Source of the DNA: Variovorax sp. Root411
GTDB taxonomy: Bacteria; Pseudomonadota; Gammaproteobacteria; Burkholderiales; Burkholderiaceae_C
Length of the DNA: 64,000 nt
Reading direction: 5' to 3'
Assembly: GCF_001425205.1 (NCBI RefSeq)
Contig: NZ_LMDW01000015.1
Location: forward strand, 372,001-436,000
Both the position numbers and the translations under genes were made by a program. A model generated the notes under the pieces. The model saw only the letters and a list, made by a program, of their open reading frames with translations, had not been told where the DNA came from and did not search any database. Below, in pieces: positions 50,945-57,889 of the stretch. How positions within the stretch are numbered: position 1 is the first letter of the stretch; every line of letters starts with the position of its first letter.

Positions 50945-52209
50945 TGTTTCGTGGCCTCCGGCGCCGTGAATTTCGCCGCGGCCACGCCCTTGAGCAGCGC
51001 TTCGCGCTGGTTCCGGCTGATCCCGCGGATACCCTCGGCAATCCACTTGATGCGGTCGGCGTCGACATGGCCATCCTGCCGCCATTGTTCGAGCACGGCC
51101 TGCGGCTTGTGCAGCATGGCGGCGAGCCACACCGCCTGTGCCGGCTCGAGCGTGCGCGCGCTGCGCTTGAAGTAGCGGCGCGCCGCGGCCTCGGCGCCGC
51201 AGGTGCTGCCGCCCCACGGCGCGTTGTCCAGGTACAGCTGCAGGATGCGGGCCTTGCCCAGCGTCTGCTCCATCTCGACCGCGTAGAGCAGTTCGCGCAG
51301 CTTGCGCTCGGCGGTGCGGTCGCTGCCCGTCACCAGCAGCTTGGCCAGTTGCTGCGTGATCGTGCTGCCGCCGCGCCGGGTCTGGCCGGGCTTCTGGTTG
51401 TTGTCGATCGACGCGAGAATCTCGGTCAGGTCGTAGCCGCTGTGGGTGAAGAAGCGCTGGTCTTCGGCGGCGATGACGGCGCGCGCCAGCCAGCTGTCGT
51501 TGGCGAGCCTGGCCGACGGTCCGCAGCTGGTGCGCGCGCCGAGCATGGCCTCGGTGCCCAGCCCCTCGACGGTGAACTGGCTGATGACGGGCTGCACGGC
51601 GAAGGTGGCTTCGGGCAGCACGAGCTGGCCGCGCAGCGCGAGCGTGCCGCCGATGCGTGCGCGCTGCAGCTCGGGCAGGGTGGGCACCAGCACCGCGTAC
51701 CAGCGCTCGATGGGCGCATCCTGCACGCTGGCGTTGAGCTGCAGGTTCTTCAGCGTGACCTTGCCGTCCCAATGACCCTGCAGCCGGGTGGTGTCGGTGC
51801 TCTGGGGCGTGGCCTCGAAGGTGCCGTTCAGCGTGTTGCCGTCGCGTTTCACTGTGGCGAGCAGGCGCTCGACGCGGATCGGCTGCGTGCCGAGCGCCGG
51901 TACTTCGGCGCTGCAGGGCGCGCACTGCATTTCGAGCAACTCTCCCGCCGGCTTCCAGGCGAAGCGCACGGTGCCGAAGCGGGTGTCCAGCGAACGCCCG
52001 TCGAGGTAGGGCGCGAACCACGACGAGGTGGCCACGCGCACGGCCGTCGGAACGCCGATCTCGAAATTCAGCGGCCCCGCCTTCACCGTGGTGCTCCATT
52101 CGCCGGTGGCTGGCGCGAGCGCCAGCTTGACTATCAGGAAGATAGCCACGCAGGCCGTCACGACCAGGGCCAGAAGGCCGAAAAGCACGAATCGCAGGGT
52201 CTTCTTCAC
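50941..52209 (-). CDS. Membrane-anchored peptidoglycan glycosyltransferase (GT51)
   Basis: 422 residues: one N-terminal helix (about 5-28), a novel region of about 200 residues containing a CAPC motif at 96-99, and a C-terminal glycosyltransferase-51 domain. The catalytic Glu249 is in AAEDQRFF, followed by GGSTITQQLAK at 280-290 and the second catalytic region LYLDNAPWG. It polymerises lipid II glycan strands as in MtgA and PBP1 N-terminal domains, but has no transpeptidase domain. The GTG at 52209 was chosen because GAGA sits 9-10 bases upstream; a second GTG lies at 52215. Coupled to the GNAT gene. Confidence 0.87.
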   Translation of the reverse strand: MKKTLRFVLFGLLALVVTACVAIFLIVKLALAPATGEWSTTVKAGPLNFEIGVPTAVRVATSSWFAPYLDGRSLDTRFGTVRFAWKPAGELLEMQCAPCSAEVPALGTQPIRVERLLATVKRDGNTLNGTFEATPQSTDTTRLQGHWDGKVTLKNLQLNASVQDAPIERWYAVLVPTLPELQRARIGGTLALRGQLVLPEATFAVQPVISQFTVEGLGTEAMLGARTSCGPSARLANDSWLARAVIAAEDQRFFTHSGYDLTEILASIDNNQKPGQTRRGGSTITQQLAKLLVTGSDRTAERKLRELLYAVEMEQTLGKARILQLYLDNAPWGGSTCGAEAAARRYFKRSARTLEPAQAVWLAAMLHKPQAVLEQWRQDGHVDADRIKWIAEGIRGISRNQREALLKGVAAAKFTAPEATKQ

Positions 52210-52220
52210 AGGCACGTTTC

Positions 52221-52790
52221 TCAGATCGGTCTCGCCACGGTGACAGCTTGCCACGGCCCATGGGATTGGCCGCTGGCCGCCGCCCAGTACCAGCTTGAAG
52301 TGTCTGTGAAAGCGGTGCCCCGGGCATCGACGATGCGCTCGCAGACGCGGATTTTTTGCGCTCCGTGCCGTTGCGCAACAAAACAGCGCCACAAGCGTTC
52401 CTGCGCATCGCGTTCCAGCCGCGCCTGTTCGATGCGATAGCCCAGCGCGCGGTAGCAGTCCGCCGCCGGATGCAGCATGCGTGTGGGCTGCGTCACCTCG
52501 CGCATCACCAGCGTCTGCGCGCCGTCGGTCATGCGGCCGATGGCGCCGGGGAAGCGCTCGGCAAAACGCTGTTCCACATCGCTCAGGGCCAGCGGGCGCA
52601 ACGGAACGCCATCCCATTCACTCGGCCATTCGTGCGGCACCACGGCGGCGACCGGTTCGGCCGGCGCACGCACGGCCGCACCGGCCGACCACAGCATGCA
52701 CAGCAGCATCGCCAGCGCGAAAGCGGTCTTGTGGCCGATGCGATTGATGAAATGGTTTGCAAACCAGCGCTCAAAGAACGGTGTCGACAT
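52221..52790 (-). CDS. EpsI-like exosortase-associated protein
   Basis: 189 residues: one N-terminal membrane helix (about 22-40) and a periplasmic domain. The segments TRMLHPAADCYRALGYRI and WYWAAASGQSHGPWQAV, with HPxxDCxxxxG, are the marks of EpsI/DUF3485 proteins that accompany exosortases. Its start lies inside the 3' end of the exosortase gene (20-base overlap), so the two are made together. The precise role in exosortase systems is unproven. Confidence 0.82.
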   Translation of the reverse strand: MSTPFFERWFANHFINRIGHKTAFALAMLLCMLWSAGAAVRAPAEPVAAVVPHEWPSEWDGVPLRPLALSDVEQRFAERFPGAIGRMTDGAQTLVMREVTQPTRMLHPAADCYRALGYRIEQARLERDAQERLWRCFVAQRHGAQKIRVCERIVDARGTAFTDTSSWYWAAASGQSHGPWQAVTVARPI

Positions 52791-53700
52791 GGCGGCCTCC
52801 GTGGGTGGTGATCAGGCCCTGAATCGGTTGCTCGACGGGTTCGGGCACGGCTCGTGCCGGCGCCATGAGGCGGGCGATGGCGCCGCACACGACGGCCAGC
52901 ACCAGCAGGCCCAGCGCGTTGTGCGCCCAGGGCGCGAGCGGATGGCCTGCGCCTTCGAAGGCGATCAGCACGCTGTTGCGCACGATGTTCCCGGCCAGCA
53001 CGAAGAGCCCGATCATCGGCAGCCGCCCCATGAAAGCCCGGTCGCTGCGCGACGCCCACAGCGCCACCGCGCAGGCCGTGAAGTAACCGAGCCACACCAT
53101 CTGCACGCCGGAGCAGGGCGCATCGACGATCACCAGGCGGCCGTCGATCACCAGGCTCGATCCTTCACGCGCCACCTCGAAGGCGGGCGCGAGCAGCCAG
53201 CGGCTGGCCTCGGCCGTCACCACGCGCAGCGGATAGCCGGCATAGAACTGCAGCGACGACAGCAGCGGCAGCGCGAGCACCGACAGGCCCGCCACCGGCA
53301 GCGCGGCCACGCGGCGCGGCAGGAAAGCGAGCAGCCCGCACGCCAGCGACAGCACGGCCACCAGCCCCGCCGCGAGCGGCGGCATCGCGGGTACGACGCC
53401 GAGCCCCGTGCGCAGCAGCGTCGCGAGCACGGTGCCTGTGCCCGCCAGCGCGAGCCAGCCCAGGCGCGGCGAGGCGCGCAGTTCGCGCCGGCGGCTCCAG
53501 GCCAGCGCGGCGAGCGCGACCAGCGCCAGCAGGCCCATCGGATCGTCGGAGCCGTCGCGCATGCGCTGCACCATCCAGGCCCAGGTCGGCATCAGCGCAA
53601 TGAACTGCAGCCCGAGCCAGCCCGCGGCCGGCGTGCGGTCGATGTGGATGCCCCAGTCCACGATGCGCGGGTGGCGATGGGCGAGCGTTGCCAGAGACAT
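52771..53700 (-). CDS. Exosortase (XrtQ-like)
   Basis: 309 residues with about eight membrane segments. The exosortase catalytic triad is present: Cys196 in VDAPCSGVQM, Arg241 in GNIVRNSVLI and His260 in WAHNALGLL. Exosortases cleave a C-terminal sorting tag on PEP-CTERM proteins and release or anchor them at the outer surface. The size and the VIT-domain neighbour suggest the XrtQ group; the group name is from memory and tentative. It lies 19 bases downstream of its presumed only substrate. Confidence 0.9.
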   Translation of the reverse strand: MSLATLAHRHPRIVDWGIHIDRTPAAGWLGLQFIALMPTWAWMVQRMRDGSDDPMGLLALVALAALAWSRRRELRASPRLGWLALAGTGTVLATLLRTGLGVVPAMPPLAAGLVAVLSLACGLLAFLPRRVAALPVAGLSVLALPLLSSLQFYAGYPLRVVTAEASRWLLAPAFEVAREGSSLVIDGRLVIVDAPCSGVQMVWLGYFTACAVALWASRSDRAFMGRLPMIGLFVLAGNIVRNSVLIAFEGAGHPLAPWAHNALGLLVLAVVCGAIARLMAPARAVPEPVEQPIQGLITTHGGRHVDTVL

Positions 53701-53719
53701 TCTTTTCTTTCTCGATGGA

Positions 53720-55780
53720 TCAGGCGGTAAAGCGGCGGGCGTCGTTGCGGCGCGCGCGGCGGCGCAGCATGGCCAGCATCGACAGCACGACGGCGATGGC
53801 GCCCAGCGATTCGGGTTCGGGCGTGCTCGGCACCTCGGCGCCCAACGCGAGGTCGCTCACGCCTTGCGGCATCGGCAGCGGCAGGTTCACGTCCACACTG
53901 TTCTGCGGCGCCACGTTGCGCACCACCTTGTCGACGGCGATGAAGCTCGTGTACTGCGTGAGCAGGCTGTACTTCAGGCCGAGTTCGGTGATGCGCTCCT
54001 TGAAGGCCGTGCCGCCTTCCAGCGTTTCCTGGTCGCTCAGGCTCTGGATGCGGTGGCGGGCCCACAGCGTGCGCAGCGCGGCCGAGTCCTGGCGCGTGCG
54101 CTCGTCGATGCGCACTTCCTGGCGGTAGGGCCCATTGGCGCTGCGGCCTTCGATGATCACGCGGCCCTTGGCTTCACCTCTCCACTTGCCGAACACGATC
54201 ACCGGGCGCTCGCCGAGCACGTCGGGCAGCGCCTGCGGCTCCACGTCGTACACGTCGAGCCCGCCGAAGGTGGCCTTCACGCTGGTGAGCACCGGCGACT
54301 CGACCATGCGGCGGAAACGCGCGGCCTGCTCGGGCGCCTGCACCGGGTCGGTGATGATGAAGGGCTCGCCCATGCCGGCGCGCGCAATGCCTTCCATCAG
54401 GCTGCGGTTGACCGACGAGCCGATGCCGAAGGCGAACACATTGGCCTTCGAGAGGTTGTTGCGCACCAGCTCGAAGGCTTCGCGCTCGACCGTCACGTAG
54501 CCGTCGGTCACCACCACCACCGTGCGCGACACGTTCTCTTCCTTCGGTTCGGCGTACACGCGCTTGAGTGCCGGAATGAGTTCGGTGCTTCCGCTGCCGC
54601 TGTAGTTCTGGATGGTGGCCAGGGCCTGCTCGATGTTGGCGCGCGTGGCCGGCACCGACTTGGGCGAGAGCATCCTGTTGCTGCCCGAGAACAGCAGCAC
54701 GTTGAAGGTGTCGCTCGGGCGCAGGCCGCCGATCAGGCGTTCGAGCACCGTCTTCGCGGTATCCAGCGGAAAGCCGTGCATCGAGCCCGAGATGTCGACC
54801 ACGAAGATGTAGTCGCGCGGCGAAATCGCGCTGGCGGCCACGGCCTTGGGTGGCTCGACCATGGCGAGGAAGAAGTTCTCCGCGTTCTCTCCCTGGCCCT
54901 TGTAGAGCATCAGGCCCGATTCGATTTTTTCACCCGCCAGGCGGTAGTCGAGCACGAAGTCGCGGTTGTCGGCGGGGCGGCCGTCGGCGGTGAGCACGAC
55001 GTCGGCGTGCTGGTCTTCGTCGCTTTTCTTCACGTCAATGGCGTGCGTGGCCGAGCGGATTTCCTTCAGGCCCATCGGCGTGTCGATACTGGCCTTGAGC
55101 TTGAAGTTGGTGTTTGGCGCCACGCCCGCGGCCAGTGTCGGTTGCGCGACCCATTTGGCTTGCGCGTTCTCCGACTGCGGGCTGTTGTAGCGCGGCCCGA
55201 CCACGGCCGGAAACACGAACTGGTAGTTGCCGGACTGCGGCACCAGCAGTTCGGTGTAGCGCAGCTCCACCTTCACATCGTCGCCCGGCAGGATGTTGGC
55301 GACGTTCATCTGGAACACATTGGGCAGGTGCTGCTCGAGCAGCGCGGCGGTCTTGCCTTCTTTCTTCGCCGTGTCGTATTCGATCCGCGCCTGCTGCTTC
55401 TCGCGGATCTGCGCGGTGATGAGGCGGTCGGCCAGGCGCACGTTGAGGCCGCTCACGGCGGCCTTGGTCGAGCCGGGAAACACGTACTTCGCCTCGATGG
55501 CGCGCTGGCCCTCGTTGCGGTAGGTCTGCGTGACCGTCACGTCGGCGATCACGCCCGAGATCTTCACCGAGACCTCCGTGCCCTTCAGGGGCAGGCGGTC
55601 GACCGAGGGGTCGTCGCTCTTCACGAAGAAATAAGGGCTCTCGGTCTTCTGGCGCGCTCCAGCGGGCGCCTCCTGCGCATGCGCCGGGCGCACGCCCATG
55701 GCGATGAAGCCCGCGGTCGCCAGGCTCACGGTGGCGAGCCAGAGCCAGCGGCCGGGACGTGGGGTGGTGTGGGCATCCAT
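53720..55780 (-). CDS. VIT and VWA domain surface protein with PEP-CTERM tail
   Basis: 686 residues: signal peptide (about 1-35, ending AHAQ), a VIT (vault/inter-alpha-trypsin) domain at about 45-170, and a von Willebrand A domain at about 325-510, with the MIDAS residues DISGS starting at 329. The C-terminus carries a PEP-CTERM sorting signal: TPEPES at about 653-658, a short hydrophobic helix and the basic end RRRARR. It is the obvious substrate of the exosortase encoded next. The start at 55780 is chosen for the signal peptide and AAGGAC upstream; a TTG at 55819 is also in frame. A CreB-type box lies 107 bases upstream. Confidence 0.93.
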   Translation of the reverse strand: MDAHTTPRPGRWLWLATVSLATAGFIAMGVRPAHAQEAPAGARQKTESPYFFVKSDDPSVDRLPLKGTEVSVKISGVIADVTVTQTYRNEGQRAIEAKYVFPGSTKAAVSGLNVRLADRLITAQIREKQQARIEYDTAKKEGKTAALLEQHLPNVFQMNVANILPGDDVKVELRYTELLVPQSGNYQFVFPAVVGPRYNSPQSENAQAKWVAQPTLAAGVAPNTNFKLKASIDTPMGLKEIRSATHAIDVKKSDEDQHADVVLTADGRPADNRDFVLDYRLAGEKIESGLMLYKGQGENAENFFLAMVEPPKAVAASAISPRDYIFVVDISGSMHGFPLDTAKTVLERLIGGLRPSDTFNVLLFSGSNRMLSPKSVPATRANIEQALATIQNYSGSGSTELIPALKRVYAEPKEENVSRTVVVVTDGYVTVEREAFELVRNNLSKANVFAFGIGSSVNRSLMEGIARAGMGEPFIITDPVQAPEQAARFRRMVESPVLTSVKATFGGLDVYDVEPQALPDVLGERPVIVFGKWRGEAKGRVIIEGRSANGPYRQEVRIDERTRQDSAALRTLWARHRIQSLSDQETLEGGTAFKERITELGLKYSLLTQYTSFIAVDKVVRNVAPQNSVDVNLPLPMPQGVSDLALGAEVPSTPEPESLGAIAVVLSMLAMLRRRARRNDARRFTA

Positions 55781-55886
55781 GGCGGGGGTCCTTGTCCGTG
55801 CGAACTTGCACAACCGCAACTGTGGTCACCGCACGAGAAGGCAGTTGGAAGGCGCGTTGAAGTCGAACGGCGCCGTCGGCCGCTGT

Positions 55887-55902
55887 GTGAAGCCTGTGTG
55901 AA
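55887..55902 (-). promoter_or_regulatory. Perfect CreB box, TTCAC-N6-TTCAC
   Basis: Read on the minus strand: TTCAC ACAGGC TTCAC, the direct repeat reported for E. coli CreB and Aeromonas BlrA targets. It is oriented toward the VIT/VWA-exosortase operon, 107 bases from its start. Confidence 0.8.
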
Positions 55903-55920
55903 GCGAGGCGGCGCGCACGC

Positions 55921-55936
55921 TTCACACGGCCTTCGG
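55921..55936 (+). promoter_or_regulatory. Degenerate CreB box facing creD
   Basis: TTCAC ACGGCC TTCGG: first half perfect, second half three of five bases, in plus orientation and 47 bases before the creD ATG. Confidence 0.5.
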
Positions 55937-55983
55937 GTTGCGCGGCGAGCATCGCGGCTTCGCTACAGACGAGGAGAGAAAAA

Positions 55984-57477
55984 ATGCTTCAGTTGTTCAA
56001 GGCCATGCTGAATTCCATGCTGGCCAAGGTCGCCGGCCTGTTGTTTCTGCTGCTGCTGCTGTGCATTCCGCTGGGGGAGATCCACTCGATCAACCGCGCC
56101 CGCGGCGAGAGCCAGCGCGAAGCGGCCGACGAGCTCTCCGCCACCTATGCCGGCCGTCAGACGATGGTCGGCCCGCTGTTGCTGGTGCCGTATGTCGAGC
56201 GCTGGATGGAACCGCTGCGCAACGCACAAGGCAAGGTGATCGGCCAGGAGCCGCGCAGCAAGGAAATGGCCCACGTGGTGTTCCCGGACAAGCTGCACAT
56301 CGAAGGTTCGATGGCACCGCAGGAACGCTACCGCGGCATCTTCAGGATTCCGTTCTACACGCTCAGCGCCGCGCTCACCGGTGGCTTCGCGGCCTTCGAC
56401 CCGAAGGCCGTGGCACACAGCGAGACCGATTCGAAGATCGAATTCAAGGCGCCCTTCATCGCCTTCAACGTGAGCGACCTGCGCGGCCTCGACGGCTCGC
56501 CAGCGATGACGATGGGCGGCGAGGCCCTGCGTTTCAAGCAGCGCGTGCCGGGCCTGGCCGATGGCGCATGGTTTGCAGATGGCATCCACGCACCGGTCAC
56601 CGGCGCAGCGCTCACCGCATGGCAGGCCGGTACGCCGGTTTCGTTCGACATGAAGCTCGGCCTGGTCGGACAGGACACGCTCGCCATCGCGCCCATCGCC
56701 GAGGAAACGACCGCGCACCTGAGTTCGCCCTGGGCGCACCCCAGCTTCAGCGGCCGCTTTCTCGCGGCCGAGCGCAGCGTGACGCCGCAGGGCTTCGACG
56801 CGCATTGGCGCGTGTCCTCGCTCGTGACTTCGGCGCGCGAACAGGTGCGCGCGGGTCTCTCGGCCCGCGGCAGTTCCACGGACAACGCCGCCGCCGAAGC
56901 CGTCGCCTCCCCGTCGCGCTACGCCGGGGAGACTGCTGTCGCTGTGGCACACCGCAACGCCGGCCCGCTGCAGACCTTCGACGTGTCGCTCGCGCAGCCG
57001 ATCAACGTCTATTCGATGAGCACGCGCGCCGGCAAGTACGGCGTGCTGTTCATCGGGCTGGTGCTGATGGCTGCCTTCATGTTCGAGCTGTTCCGCAAGC
57101 TGCGCCTGCATCCGATCCAGTACGGGTTGGTCGGTTTATCGATTGCGCTGTTCTTCCTGCTGCTGCTCGCGCTCTCGGAGAAATTCGCGTTCTGGATGGC
57201 GTATGCGGGCGCCGCCGCAGCGAGCGTGGTGCTGCTGGCCGTGTACTTCAGCGCGGTGCTCGCAGGCTGGCGGCGCGGCCTGTCGTTCGGTGCCTTCGTT
57301 GCGCTGCTCTATGGCGCGCTCTACGGCCTGTTGGCTTCCGAAAGCAACGCGCTGCTGCTGGGCGCGCTGCTGATCTTCGGCATGCTGGCCGTGCTGATGC
57401 TGGTCACGCGCAAGGTCGACTGGTATGCGCTCTCCCGCCGCGTGGAGCCGGCTTCGGTCGAAGCGCAGGCGCCATGA
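55984..57477 (+). CDS. creD: Inner-membrane protein CreD
   Basis: 497 residues: N-terminal helix at about 12-30, a large periplasmic domain (about 35-345), and four to five C-terminal helices. The family hallmarks are PLGEIHSINRARGESQREA near 30-49 and YSMSTRAGKYGVLFIGL near 340-356. CreD is the best-known CreBC-regulated gene and is tied to envelope homeostasis and colicin tolerance in E. coli. A GAGGAGAG Shine-Dalgarno gives a confident start. It is coupled by ATGA to the small GH3 fragment. Confidence 0.95.
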   Translation: MLQLFKAMLNSMLAKVAGLLFLLLLLCIPLGEIHSINRARGESQREAADELSATYAGRQTMVGPLLLVPYVERWMEPLRNAQGKVIGQEPRSKEMAHVVFPDKLHIEGSMAPQERYRGIFRIPFYTLSAALTGGFAAFDPKAVAHSETDSKIEFKAPFIAFNVSDLRGLDGSPAMTMGGEALRFKQRVPGLADGAWFADGIHAPVTGAALTAWQAGTPVSFDMKLGLVGQDTLAIAPIAEETTAHLSSPWAHPSFSGRFLAAERSVTPQGFDAHWRVSSLVTSAREQVRAGLSARGSSTDNAAAEAVASPSRYAGETAVAVAHRNAGPLQTFDVSLAQPINVYSMSTRAGKYGVLFIGLVLMAAFMFELFRKLRLHPIQYGLVGLSIALFFLLLLALSEKFAFWMAYAGAAAASVVLLAVYFSAVLAGWRRGLSFGAFVALLYGALYGLLASESNALLLGALLIFGMLAVLMLVTRKVDWYALSRRVEPASVEAQAP

Positions 57478-57872
57478 AGCTGCTGCGGGCGCACGACCGG
57501 AAACCGTTTCAAGACGTGTCGAAACATTCGGATGCCGCGATCATGCCGAGCCATGTCATCCTTGCGGAACTCGACGCCGAATATCCGGTCTCTTTCTCGC
57601 GCAAAATCGTGCAACAGGTGGCTCGAGGCGAACGGGGCTCCCAGGGCCTGCTCGTCACCGACGGTCTCACGATGGGCGCGGCCTGCAACCGCGGTCTTTG
57701 CGATGCCACCGTCCGCGCCCTCGGCGCCGGCGTGGACCTGTTGCCGATCGCCTTCGACCAAGACAAGTATTTCGATGCCATGCATTGCGCGCAGCAGGCG
57801 GCGCAGTGCGGCGCGCTCGACCGCCCGGTGCTGGAACGCAGCAGCGCGCGGCGGCTCCAATCCTTTCGCTAG
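57474..57872 (+). CDS. C-terminal fragment of a GH3 (NagZ-like) glycosidase
   Basis: 132 residues. IMPSHVILAELDAEYPVSFS, GSQGLLVTDGLTMGA and ALGAGVDLLPIAFD line up with the second half of GH3 beta-N-acetylhexosaminidases (IMxAHV, GFQGLVVTDDL, AGVDLLL). The nucleophile of NagZ-type enzymes is the Asp of VTDDL or nearby; VTDG is present here. The first half of the TIM barrel is absent. It overlaps the creD stop (ATGA), so it is probably translated, yet a truncated barrel is unlikely to be active. Remnant or regulatory peptide. Confidence 0.72.
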   Translation: MKLLRAHDRKPFQDVSKHSDAAIMPSHVILAELDAEYPVSFSRKIVQQVARGERGSQGLLVTDGLTMGAACNRGLCDATVRALGAGVDLLPIAFDQDKYFDAMHCAQQAAQCGALDRPVLERSSARRLQSFR

Positions 57873-57889
57873 CCAGTTAGCCAATTCCT

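Larger units (their letters stand above)
55781..55983. promoter_or_regulatory. Divergent promoter region of the exosortase operon and creD
   Basis: 203 bases between the VIT/VWA gene and creD. It contains the two TTCAC-repeat elements listed separately and a strong GAGGAGAG ribosome-binding site for creD. No other gene or terminator is seen. Confidence 0.75.
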
